From the NCBI GenBank assembly GCA_934467415.1, contig CAKSLQ010000003.1, positions 1-64,000 of the forward strand: 64,000 nt of DNA, written 5' to 3'. Position numbers and translations under genes: made by a program. Source of the stretch: an uncultured Eubacteriales bacterium (GTDB lineage: Bacteria > Bacillota > Clostridia > Oscillospirales > CAG-272). A model generated the notes under the pieces. The model saw only the letters and a program-made list of their open reading frames with translations. It searched no databases and was not told where the DNA came from. Shown here in pieces: positions 1 to 6,808 of the stretch (position 1 is its first letter; each line of letters opens with the position of its first letter).

Positions 1-5
1 ATCTT

Positions 6-250
6 AGGCTTCCCCCTTGGGGGAGAGCTGTACGAGACGCAATGCGTCTCGCGGCGTTTTTCTTCGTCGGCTGAACACCGACGATTTCGCGAGCGAAACC
101 GAAAAACATCCTGTCGAAGTTGACTGATGAGGGGTAGCCATTCGCAGAATGGCGTATCAGCAGCACAGAACGAGACTACACAGACGGATGCTTGCGCATC
201 CTACCCCTCATCCGGTGCTGACGCACCACCTTCCCCCAAGGGGGAAGGCT
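6..250. repeat. composite palindromic intergenic repeat, copy 1
   Basis: The two ends are inverted copies of each other: AGGCTTCCCCCTTGGGGG at the left and CCCCCAAGGGGGAAGGCT at the right. Further in, CTGATGAGGGGTAG is mirrored by CTACCCCTCATC. The left arm carries the hairpin ACGAGACGC/GCGTCTCG followed by a GTTTTT...AAAAAC hairpin. Related elements occur at 4785, 6404, 6591, 13529, 33238, 36354, 60451 and 62802. No gene is visible in positions 1-359. A half-copy (CTTCCCCTTTGG, then GTCGAGGACGCCGGTCCCTAC) follows at about 278-332. This is a non-coding dispersed element of unknown mobility. Confidence 0.8.
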
Positions 251-359
251 GAGAAGTGCGCAGCCTGTTTCCGTCCACGCTTCCCCTTTGGAGGAAGGCT
301 TCCGGACAGTCGAGGACGCCGGTCCCTACAAAGCTTGTGTGCCTTTTCGGCTCCCGCGC

Positions 360-899
360 TTACGCTCTTCTCCCCATTTCACGGGCGGCGGCGAGGGCGG
401 GATGCCCCGCGATCTCGCCGGGGGCGGTCACGCCGCCTGCAAAGACACTGCCCGCAAAATGCGCCCGCGCAAAGCAGTCGATAAAGCCGCCCAGCCCCTC
501 GATGGCGCGGGCGTCCACGCCCGCTGCGTCCTCGGCGGCCGCCGACAGCAGATACACGTCGGTGAAGCGGTAATCCGAGCCGAACAGCGGGTTGATGCGG
601 TCGATCAGCGTCTTCATCTGCCCGCTCATCTCATAATAGTAGATCGGCGTGGCGAAGACCAGCACATCCGCGTCGTGGATCTTCGGCAGGAGGCTCCGCA
701 CATCGTCGTCGATCACGCAGCGCCCGGTCTTCTGACAGGCGAGGCAGCCGCGGCAGAATTCGAGCTTTTTTCCACAGAGCGAGACGATCTCCGCGTGGCT
801 GCCCGCTTCGCGTGCGCCTTCGGCAAAGGCTTCGGCCAGCGCCGCGGAATTGCCCTTTCTGCGGGGCGAGGTGGAGAGGATCAGTATGTTTTTTGTCAT
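360..899 (-). CDS. NADPH-dependent FMN reductase / iron-sulfur-flavoprotein-like flavodoxin family protein
   Basis: 179 aa. The N-terminus ILILSTSPRRKGNSAALA is the flavodoxin-fold FMN phosphate loop. It is followed by a Cys-rich segment (FCRGCLACQKTGRC, about residues 50-63) and ATPIYYYEMSGQMKTLIDR, as in the multimeric flavodoxin WrbA / iron-sulfur-flavoprotein-like family. It probably reduces a quinone or small electrophile with NAD(P)H in the cytoplasm; the true substrate is unknown. The start at 899 is chosen over an upstream in-frame start at 938 because AAAGGAG sits 8 nt before it. It lies 41 nt downstream of the CMD-cupin gene on the same strand, so the two probably form an operon. 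The C-terminus is short for the family. Confidence 0.85.
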   Translation of the reverse strand: MTKNILILSTSPRRKGNSAALAEAFAEGAREAGSHAEIVSLCGKKLEFCRGCLACQKTGRCVIDDDVRSLLPKIHDADVLVFATPIYYYEMSGQMKTLIDRINPLFGSDYRFTDVYLLSAAAEDAAGVDARAIEGLGGFIDCFARAHFAGSVFAGGVTAPGEIAGHPALAAAREMGRRA

Positions 900-940
900 G
901 GTTCGGTACTCCTTTGCAAGCTTGATTCGGATTTTCATCG

Positions 941-1681
941 TCAGATTTCGGTGTCGGCGTCAAACCATTCGGTGTGCGCGTCCTCGCCCGGCACTTCGAT
1001 GGCCAGGTGCGAGAACCAGCTGTCCGCGGCCGCGCCGTGCCAGTGCTTGACCCCCGCGGGGATGTTCACCACGTCGCCGGGGTTCAGGGACTGCGGCGCT
1101 TTGCCCCATTCGCGGTAGATGCCGCGGCCGCCGATGCAGACGAGGATCTGCCCGCCGCAGCGCGTCGCCTCGTGCGTGTGCCAGAAGTTGCGGCAGCCCG
1201 GCTCAAAGGTCACGTTGAAGATACTGACGCCCGATGTCGAGAGCGGCGCAAGGTAGCTCTTGCCGGTGAAATACTTCGCAAAACCGTCGTTCGGCGCGCC
1301 GATGGGGAAGAGCATTTCCCGTGCGTGTGCCTCTTTGGCATCCGCGGCGGGCGCTTCGCCCTCGTTCCAGACCTCTTTCGCCATGCGGAAGGCCGCCCAG
1401 GCCTTCGGCCAGCCGATGTAGAAGGCGGCGTGGGTCAGAATCTCGGCGATCTCGGTCTGCGTCACGCCGTTCTGCTTCGCGGATGCGAGGTGATAGGCAA
1501 AGGACGTGTCGGTCAGTCCCTGCGCGACCAGTGCCGCCACCGTGACGATGGAGCGGTCGCGCGCCGACAGTTTGTCGGTGCGGCTCCACACCTCGCCGAA
1601 CAGCACGTCGTCGTTGAAATGCGCAAATGCGGGCGCGAACGTCCCGAGCGCGTCGTGTCCTGCGGTTTGTTTTTCTGCCAT
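941..1681 (-). CDS. carboxymuconolactone decarboxylase-like / cupin fusion protein
   Basis: 246 aa with two domains. About residues 1-115 form an AhpD/CMD-type helical domain (LSARDRSIVTVAALVAQG, then a FAYHLASAKQNGVTQTEIAE segment). About residues 130-235 form a cupin with FEPGCRNFWHTHEA and the second motif PGDVVNIPAGVKHWHGA, which keeps the metal-binding His residues. This fusion is common in anaerobes and is usually annotated as a carboxymuconolactone decarboxylase, but the CMD part lacks an obvious CxxC redox pair, so peroxidase activity is doubtful. A role in detoxification of reactive aldehydes or quinones is inference. AGGGGG precedes the ATG. It is divergent from the TetR-type regulator and probably controlled by it. 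Confidence 0.85.
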   Translation of the reverse strand: MAEKQTAGHDALGTFAPAFAHFNDDVLFGEVWSRTDKLSARDRSIVTVAALVAQGLTDTSFAYHLASAKQNGVTQTEIAEILTHAAFYIGWPKAWAAFRMAKEVWNEGEAPAADAKEAHAREMLFPIGAPNDGFAKYFTGKSYLAPLSTSGVSIFNVTFEPGCRNFWHTHEATRCGGQILVCIGGRGIYREWGKAPQSLNPGDVVNIPAGVKHWHGAAADSWFSHLAIEVPGEDAHTEWFDADTEI

Positions 1682-1697
1682 GATCTTGTCCCCCTGT

Positions 1698-1737
1698 GTT
1701 ATATAAGAAACACATCGTTACTAAAAACGAATATAAC
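1698..1737. promoter_or_regulatory. nested dyad, candidate operator
   Basis: An outer inverted repeat GTTATAT (1698-1704) / ATATAAC (1731-1737) encloses an inner one, TCGTT (1715-1719) / AACGA (1726-1730). It overlaps and lies just downstream of the -10 box of the CMD-cupin promoter. The position suits a repressor site for the divergent TetR-family gene. Binding is inferred. Confidence 0.5.
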
Positions 1738-1758
1738 ATATAAATTGACTCTTGTCAA
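1730..1758 (-). promoter_or_regulatory. sigma-A promoter of the CMD-cupin/flavoprotein operon
   Basis: On the minus strand, TTGACA (1758-1753), a 17-bp spacer and TATATT (1735-1730). Its -35 box lies in the right half of the palindrome TTGAC-TCTT-GTCAA (1745-1758) and overlaps the -35 box of the divergent promoter. Confidence 0.75.
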
Positions 1759-1780
1759 GAGGGAAAGAAACGGTTATAAT
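1752..1780 (+). promoter_or_regulatory. sigma-A promoter of the TetR-type regulator
   Basis: TTGTCA (1752-1757), a 17-bp spacer and TATAAT (1775-1780). Transcription should start near 1787, so an open-frame TTG start at 1752 is ruled out and the start codon is at 1809 or 1824. Confidence 0.8.
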
Positions 1781-1823
1781 AGAAATCACAGAAGATTCAC
1801 AAAGAGAAATGCAGGTGACGCAG

Positions 1824-2474
1824 ATGAACGACTTTATCCGGGCGCGGAGCGACGCGCAGAAGACGGCGCGCATGGACGAGATCAAGGCGGCGGCGGATGC
1901 GCTGGCGCTGTCGCAGCCCTATCCGACGATCACGCTGTCCTCGATTGCCGCGCAGCTGTCCTGGACGCGCGCCAATCTGTACAAATATGTGACGAGCAAA
2001 GAGGAGATCTATCTCGAGCTCTGCGCCGACAAGATGAACGCCTATTTCGCCGCGCTCACGGCGGCATTCCCGGCGGGGTGCGGCTATACGCGTGCGGTGT
2101 TTTGCGAGGTGTGGGCGGGCATTCTTGTCGCACACACCGATTACCTGCGCTATGCGGATATGCTTGGCTCAATCATCGAGAGCAACGTCACCGTGGAGCG
2201 GCTGGCCGCGTTCAAGCGGAATTATTACGACCGCGTCGCCGTGGTCAACGCGCGCTTCGGCGATCTGCTCGGCATCTCGGCGGCGGAGGCCAATTCGCTC
2301 TTTCTCGCCGTGCTGTATCATGCCATCGGCTATAACGGCATCTGTTACCGCAGCCCGCGCATCCGCGAGGCGCTCACCCTCGCGGGCATCACGCCCGCGC
2401 CGGTCGACTTCCGCGCCGAGCTTTGCCGGTTCATCGGCATTCTGACGGCAGGCTGCTGCACAGATGAAAGATGA
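1824..2474 (+). CDS. TetR/AcrR-family transcriptional regulator
   Basis: 216 aa from the chosen ATG. The N-terminal helix-turn-helix reads TITLSSIAAQLSWTRANLYKY followed by VTSKEEIYLEL, the typical TetR DNA-binding core. The remaining ~150 residues form the variable ligand-binding domain. The ATG at 1824 has AGGTGA 5 nt upstream; the in-frame ATG at 1809 lacks proper spacing to a ribosome-binding site but is possible. It is divergent from the CMD-cupin/flavoprotein pair, so it is probably a local repressor relieved by a small hydrophobic or electrophilic ligand (inference). Confidence 0.88.
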   Translation: MNDFIRARSDAQKTARMDEIKAAADALALSQPYPTITLSSIAAQLSWTRANLYKYVTSKEEIYLELCADKMNAYFAALTAAFPAGCGYTRAVFCEVWAGILVAHTDYLRYADMLGSIIESNVTVERLAAFKRNYYDRVAVVNARFGDLLGISAAEANSLFLAVLYHAIGYNGICYRSPRIREALTLAGITPAPVDFRAELCRFIGILTAGCCTDER

Positions 2475-2477
2475 CAG

Positions 2478-2513
2478 ACGCCTCATCCACCGCCGCGGCG
2501 GTGGATGAGGCGT
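2478..2513. terminator. 17-bp perfect hairpin after the TetR-type gene
   Basis: ACGCCTCATCCACCGCC and its exact complement are separated by GC. Only a short TTTC follows, so it is a weak terminator at best. The arm CCTCATCCACCGC resembles the arms of the dispersed repeats and may be a reduced copy of them. Confidence 0.5.
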
Positions 2514-2528
2514 TTCGGGTGAGGCGTC

Positions 2529-2577
2529 AGCAAAGCAAAAAAGCGGGAACGCTGTGCGTCCCCGCTTTTGCTTTGCT
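2529..2577. terminator. probable bidirectional terminator between the TetR-type gene and pnp
   Basis: A long hairpin with arms AGCAAAGCAAAA..GCGGG and CCCGCTTTTGCTTTGCT. The T-rich tract on each strand lies inside the stem. It ends at the pnp stop codon. Confidence 0.65.
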
Positions 2578-4664
2578 TACTGCTCGACGTCCTTCATCGA
2601 GAGGTTCATGCGGTTCTTCTCGTCGGTGCCGAGGTACTTGACCTTGACGGTCTGGCCGACCTCCAGCCTGTCCTCCACCTTCTCGATGCGCTCCTTGGCG
2701 ATCTTGGAGATGTGCACCATGCCCTCCTTGCCGGGGGCAAACTCGACGAATGCGCCAATCGGGATGATGCGCGTGACCTTACCGGTGTAGATCGCGCCGA
2801 CCGTGGGCTCAAAGACGATGCCCGCGATGATCTCCTGCGCGGCATATGCGTTGTCGCGGTTGACGGCCGAGATGTAGACCGAGCCGTCCTCCTCGATGTC
2901 GATCTTCGCGCCGGTGTCGGCAACGATCTTCTGAATGACCTTGCCGCCCGTGCCGATGACCTCGCGGATCTTGTCCACGTTGATCTTCATCGTGATCATC
3001 TTGGGTGCAAACTCGGAGACGTCCGCTCTCGGCTTGTCGATCGCGCGCAGCAGAATCTCATCAATGATGTAGTCTCTGCCGCGGTGGGTGACCGCCAGCG
3101 CTTCCTTGATGATGGCGGGGGTCAGACCGTCGATCTTGAGGTCCATCTGGATTGAGGTGATACCCTTGTGCGTACCGGCGACCTTGAAGTCCATGTCGCC
3201 GTAGAAGTCTTCAAGACCCTGGATGTCGATCATGGTCATCCAGCGCTCGCCCTCGGTGATCAGACCGCAGGAGATGCCGGCGACGGGCGCCTTAATCGGC
3301 ACGCCCGCGTCCATCAGCGCCAGCGTCGAGCCGCAGACGGATGCCTGCGAGGTCGAACCGTTGGAGGAGACGACTTCGGATACGCAGCGGATGGCGTAGG
3401 GGAACTCCTCGACAGAGGGGAGAACCGGGAGGAGCGAGCGCTCTGCAAGCGCGCCGTGGCCGATCTCGCGGCGTCCGGGGCTTCTTGCGGGCTTTGCCTC
3501 ACCGGTGGAATAGCCGGGCATGTTGTAGTGGTGCATGTAGCGCTTCTCGGTCTGGTCGTCGATGCCGTCCAGCTCCTGCTTGTCGTCCATCGAGCCGAGC
3601 GTTGCAATCGTGAGCACCTGCGTCTGGCCGCGGGTAAACAGGCCGCTGCCGTGTACGCGGTTGATGAGGCCGACCTCTGCTGCCAGCGGGCGGATCTCGT
3701 CGAGGCGTCTGCCGTCCACGCGCTTGCCGTCTTCGAGCAGCCAGCGGCGGACAATCTTCTTCTGCATCTTGTAGACCAGCTCGCCCATGACGGCGGCGAT
3801 GTCGGGGTACTTCTCGGAGAAGTGCTCGACGATTGCGTCCTGGATCGGCACCATGCGCGCGTCGCGCACGTTTTTGTCGTCGGTGTCGAGCGCGGTCATG
3901 AGGTCCTTCTCGCAGAAGGCGAAGACCTCGTCAAACATATCGTGATCCAGCTCGCAGGAGGGGTAGGCAAACTTCGGCTTGCCGATCTCGGCAACGATGC
4001 CATTGATAAAGCCGAGCAGACCCTTGATCTCCTCATGCGCGAGCATGATGGCGTTGTACATGTCGTCGTCCGAGACTTCCTTTGCGCCCGCCTCGATCAT
4101 GACGATCTTCTCCATCGTGGCGGCAACGGTCAGCTCCAGCGTGCTCTCGTCGCGCTGCGCCTTGGTGGGGTTGATGACCGGCTTGCCGTCCACCATACCG
4201 ACGAAGACGCCGCCGATCGGGCCGTTCCACGGAATATCCGAGATGGAGAGCGCGATGGATGCGCCGATCATGCCGGCGATCTCATGCGAGCAGTCGGGAT
4301 CGACTGCCATGACGGTCAGCGTGATGGCCACGTCGTTGCGCAGATCCTTCGGGAACAGGGGGCGGATCGGGCGGTCGATGACGCGCGAGGTCAGGATGGC
4401 CTTTTCGCCGGGACGGCCCTCACGGCGCAGGAAGCCGCCGGGGATCTTGCCCGCCGCGTACATTCTCTCCTCAAAATCGACGGAGAGGGGCAGGAAGTCG
4501 ATGCCGTCACGGGGCTTTTCCGACGCGGTGGCGCAGGCCAGCACGACGGTCTCGCCGTAGCGGACGAGGCAGGAGCCGTTGGCAAGGCCGGCGAGCTTGC
4601 CGGTCTCGATCACAAGCGGTCTGCCTGCGAGGGTGTACTTGAAGACCTTGTAGTTTTCAAACAT
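2577..4664 (-). CDS. pnp: polynucleotide phosphorylase
   Basis: 695 aa. Two RNase PH-type domains (the first with FLRREGRPGEKAILTSRVIDRPIRPLF, written here in parts: FLRREGRPGEK and RVIDRPIRPLF) are followed by a KH domain (IREVIGTGGKVIQKI, about residue 560) and an S1 domain (GAFVEFAPGKEGMVHIS, about residue 635). It degrades RNA phosphorolytically 3' to 5' as a trimer in the RNA degradosome. The start at 4664 gives MFENYK with GGAGG 8 nt upstream; an upstream TTG in the same frame overlaps that ribosome-binding site and is rejected. It is downstream of rpsO on the same strand, the usual bacterial arrangement, but separated by a 230-bp repeat element. Confidence 0.97.
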   Translation of the reverse strand: MFENYKVFKYTLAGRPLVIETGKLAGLANGSCLVRYGETVVLACATASEKPRDGIDFLPLSVDFEERMYAAGKIPGGFLRREGRPGEKAILTSRVIDRPIRPLFPKDLRNDVAITLTVMAVDPDCSHEIAGMIGASIALSISDIPWNGPIGGVFVGMVDGKPVINPTKAQRDESTLELTVAATMEKIVMIEAGAKEVSDDDMYNAIMLAHEEIKGLLGFINGIVAEIGKPKFAYPSCELDHDMFDEVFAFCEKDLMTALDTDDKNVRDARMVPIQDAIVEHFSEKYPDIAAVMGELVYKMQKKIVRRWLLEDGKRVDGRRLDEIRPLAAEVGLINRVHGSGLFTRGQTQVLTIATLGSMDDKQELDGIDDQTEKRYMHHYNMPGYSTGEAKPARSPGRREIGHGALAERSLLPVLPSVEEFPYAIRCVSEVVSSNGSTSQASVCGSTLALMDAGVPIKAPVAGISCGLITEGERWMTMIDIQGLEDFYGDMDFKVAGTHKGITSIQMDLKIDGLTPAIIKEALAVTHRGRDYIIDEILLRAIDKPRADVSEFAPKMITMKINVDKIREVIGTGGKVIQKIVADTGAKIDIEEDGSVYISAVNRDNAYAAQEIIAGIVFEPTVGAIYTGKVTRIIPIGAFVEFAPGKEGMVHISKIAKERIEKVEDRLEVGQTVKVKYLGTDEKNRMNLSMKDVEQ

Positions 4665-4784
4665 TTGCATATCCTCCAAAAAATATTTTTTCGGCGGACT
4701 GTGGGTTTAGCACTTAAATATGCTGCCCGACCCTGCCGGGCGGCATGTTTAATTGCTAATCCCGCCGCCGTAAAGAACATGAAT

Positions 4785-5016
4785 AGGCTTCCCTTGGGGG
4801 AAGCTGTACGAGACGCGATACGTTCTTAGGCTTCCCTTGGGGGAAGCTGGCGCCGTAGGCGCCTGATGAGGGATTGATGAAAGTGAGACATCGCACGATG
4901 CTGTGCCGGCTGCCTGCATGCCCTCATCCGTCACGCGAAGCGTGATGTTTCCCGTAAGGGAAACTCATTAGGAACGCAATGCGTTCCGTGCCACACTTCC
5001 CCACCGGGGAAGGCTT
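4785..5016. repeat. composite palindromic intergenic repeat, copy 2 (between rpsO and pnp)
   Basis: It begins AGGCTTCCCTTGGGGGAAGCTG, restarts with a second left arm at about 4829, has CTGATGAGGG mirrored by CCCTCATCC, and ends GGGGAAGGCT. The gene-free stretch 4665-5080 otherwise holds only the rpsO terminator and a short hairpin just upstream of pnp (ATGCCGCCCGGCAGG...GGGCAGCAT on the minus strand). Any rpsO-pnp readthrough transcript would carry this structure. Confidence 0.8.
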
Positions 5017-5040
5017 GGAGTAACCCCGGCATAAAGAGAA

Positions 5041-5070
5041 CAAACCGAAGCCGCGCCCGGCTTCGGTTTG
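5041..5070 (-). terminator. hairpin downstream of rpsO
   Basis: CAAACCGAAGCC / GGCTTCGGTTTG with a 6-nt loop, 11 nt after the rpsO stop. On the minus strand it is followed by TTCTCTTT, an imperfect U tract, so termination may be partial. Confidence 0.6.
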
Positions 5071-5080
5071 CAAACTTCGA

Positions 5081-5344
5081 TTACTTGCGCAGGCCGAGCT
5101 TTTCGACGATTGCGCGGTAACGCTCAACGTCCTTCTTCTGGAGATAACCCAGGAGGTTTCTTCTGTTACCGATCATCTTGAACATGCCGCGGCGGCTGTG
5201 ATGGTCCTTCGGGTTGTTCTTCAGGTGCTCGGTGAGCGTGTTGATGCGGTTGGTGAGAATGGCGATCTGCACCTCGGGCGAACCGGTGTCGCCTTCGTGT
5301 ACCGCATAGGTCGTGATGATGTCCTGCTTTTCGCTTTTCAGCAT
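5081..5344 (-). CDS. rpsO: 30S ribosomal protein S15
   Basis: 87 aa, the normal length. It contains [19 protein letters not shown] and [20 protein letters not shown], the hallmark S15 segments that contact 16S rRNA helices. It is a primary binder of the 30S platform. GAGGTGA lies 7 nt before the ATG and can be sequestered by leader RNA (see the leader entry). In the family, S15 often represses its own translation. Confidence 0.98.
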   Translation of the reverse strand: MLKSEKQDIITTYAVHEGDTGSPEVQIAILTNRINTLTEHLKNNPKDHHSRRGMFKMIGNRRNLLGYLQKKDVERYRAIVEKLGLRK

Positions 5345-5349
5345 GGTTT

Positions 5350-5397
5350 TTCACCTCATAAGATAAATTCACCGATGACCGGGCGGCGGCGGGTGAA
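5350..5397 (-). promoter_or_regulatory. rpsO leader with alternative pairings, candidate S15 autoregulatory element
   Basis: In the ~100-nt leader the sequence TTCACC (plus-strand 5392-5397) can pair either with a GGTGAA 18 nt downstream (5368-5373) or with the GGTGAA that is the ribosome-binding site (5350-5355). These pairings exclude each other. A separate small hairpin (ATCCGC/GCGGAC) sits upstream. This is the architecture expected of an S15-controlled leader. The regulation itself is inferred. Confidence 0.5.
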
Positions 5398-5450
5398 GCA
5401 TCCGCAAAGCGGACAGTATCCGACCACTGAGTCACGGCGTTACGAAGACA

Positions 5451-5479
5451 ATTATAGCACGGCTGCAATCATTTGTAAA
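5451..5479 (-). promoter_or_regulatory. rpsO promoter
   Basis: On the minus strand TTTACA (5479-5474), a 17-bp spacer and TATAAT (5456-5451). The predicted leader is about 100 nt. Confidence 0.8.
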
Positions 5480-5846
5480 GAGGTTTTTCGAATTTTTTCG
5501 CGTCCGGTTCTTTTTTGAAGAAAGAAACCGCGCCCGAGGCGATCAGCACGCCGGCGAAAATGCGGCGGAGCAGAGTGAGGTTGATGCTCTGTGCCAGCGT
5601 CGCGCCGAATGCGCAGCCGACCGCGCCGACCGCGCAGAGCACTGCCAGCCGCCGCCAGCACATGGGCGCGGTGCGCGTGTGCAGCAGCAGCGCAGCGGCG
5701 GCAGCGAAAATGAAGAAATACAGGTTCAGCCCCTGCGCCGAAAGCTGGTCCCGCCCGGCAAAGAGTGTGAGATAAACGACGTAAAGTCCGCCGCTGCCCA
5801 CGCCCATACCGGCGAGCAGCGCGACGAGAAAGGTGGCAAACGGCAT
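5469..5846 (-). CDS. TauE/SafE-family permease, second half-size subunit
   Basis: 125 aa with about four membrane helices. It opens with LVALLAGMGVGSGGLYVVYL, the glycine-rich motif of the TauE/SafE (DUF81) family. GGAGGG precedes the ATG at 5846. The family normally has one ~250-residue chain with two repeats of four helices; here each repeat is its own gene, with 17 nt between them. Together they probably export or import an organosulfur or sulfite-type anion, substrate unknown. The last bases overlap the rpsO promoter region. Confidence 0.8.
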   Translation of the reverse strand: MPFATFLVALLAGMGVGSGGLYVVYLTLFAGRDQLSAQGLNLYFFIFAAAAALLLHTRTAPMCWRRLAVLCAVGAVGCAFGATLAQSINLTLLRRIFAGVLIASGAVSFFKKEPDAKKFEKPLYK

Positions 5847-5863
5847 CGTGACCCTCCGAAAAT

Positions 5864-6259
5864 CTATTTCAGCAGCATCAGCACGCCGCCGAGCATGACC
5901 ACGACGGCGAAGAGCCGCTGCATCACCTGCTGCGGGATGCGGCGGAGCAGAGCAGCGCCGGCGAGGCCGCCGAGCGCGGCGGGGACGCCCACGCGCAGGA
6001 TGTCCTCGGCGTCGAGCGCGGCGTTCCCGCGGTAAAAGTACAGCGACACGAGGCAGTAGAACGCGACCGCCGTGGAGGACAGCACGAGATTCTCCTTCGA
6101 GCCGCGCGCGCCGCCCGCCGCGCGCAGCGTGAAATAAAGCACGACCCCGCCGCCCGCGCCGAGCAGCCCGTTGAGAAACCCGGCGGTCAGAGCCCCGGCT
6201 GCCAGAATGCCGAGCTGCCGCCCCGAAAGCGCGCCGTCCGCCCGATTTGCCGGTATCAT
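5864..6259 (-). CDS. TauE/SafE-family permease, first half-size subunit
   Basis: 131 aa with about four hydrophobic helices. It contains LTAGFLNGLLGAGGGVVLYF, the conserved first-repeat motif of TauE/SafE transporters, and ends LFAVVVMLGGVLMLLK. GGAGGG lies 8 nt before the ATG. It lies directly upstream of its sister gene, so the functional unit is probably a heterodimer. The substrate cannot be told from sequence. Confidence 0.85.
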   Translation of the reverse strand: MIPANRADGALSGRQLGILAAGALTAGFLNGLLGAGGGVVLYFTLRAAGGARGSKENLVLSSTAVAFYCLVSLYFYRGNAALDAEDILRVGVPAALGGLAGAALLRRIPQQVMQRLFAVVVMLGGVLMLLK

Positions 6260-6403
6260 GGATGCATCCCTCCGTTTTCGCGTTTATCCGCACGGCCGCG
6301 CGGATAAAATAAGTCTTGAATTTCTCGCGTTTTTCTGCTATTATGTATTTTAGGAAGTTATGCGGTTTGCGCGGATGCGTTTGGCGGGGTGTAACTCTCT
6401 CGC

Positions 6404-6543
6404 AGGCTCCCTCTGACGAGGGAGCTGGCGCGTATGCGCCTGAGGGAGAGAGAACGGGCAGCAACACCGGTGCGCGTTCCCTGCACGGCGGTATCTCTCC
6501 CTCCGTCGGCTGACGCCGACACCTCCCCCGTCAGGAGGAGGCA
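6404..6543. repeat. composite palindromic intergenic repeat, copy 3 (CTCCCTC variant)
   Basis: It starts AGGCTCCCTCTGACGAGGGAG and ends with CTCCCCCGTCAGGAGGAG, with inner GCGCGTATGCGC and GTCGGCTGACGCCGAC hairpins and CTGAGGGAGAG/CTCTCCCTC arms. This is a sequence-diverged subfamily with the same architecture as copies 1 and 2. Confidence 0.75.
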
Positions 6544-6590
6544 TGGATAGAGCGTTGCAAAACGAAGAATGATGCGGTTTGCGCGGACTT

Positions 6591-6772
6591 AGGCTTCCCT
6601 TGGGGGAGAGCTGTACGAGACGCAAAGCGTCTCGCGGAGTTTTCCCCGAGGGGAAAACATCCTGTGACTGATGAGGGATTGATGGGAGCAAAGCGGCGCA
6701 CAATGCTGTGCCGATTGCCTGCACGCCCTCATCCACCGCTGACGCGGTCCCCCTTCCCCCAAAGGGAAGGCT
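6591..6772. repeat. composite palindromic intergenic repeat, copy 4
   Basis: It begins AGGCTTCCCTTGGGGGA, carries the ACGAGACGC/GCGTCTCG plus GTTTTCC/GGAAAAC insertion seen in copies 1 and 6, has CTGATGAGGG/CCCTCATCC inner arms and ends AAAGGGAAGGCT. With copy 3 it fills most of the gene-free stretch 6260-6808; nothing else is recognised there apart from the ftsK ribosome-binding site. Confidence 0.8.
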
Positions 6773-6808
6773 CAGAGTCCCGACGCAGAATCGGAAAGGA
6801 TATACAAC

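Noticed and set aside
149..573. Small proteins encoded in the repeat region
   Set aside because: The frames lie in palindromic repeats or opposite the flavoprotein gene and have low-complexity Arg/Ala/Pro translations.
1752..1808. TTG at 1752 as the start of the TetR-type gene
   Set aside because: This TTG is part of the -35 box, upstream of transcription.
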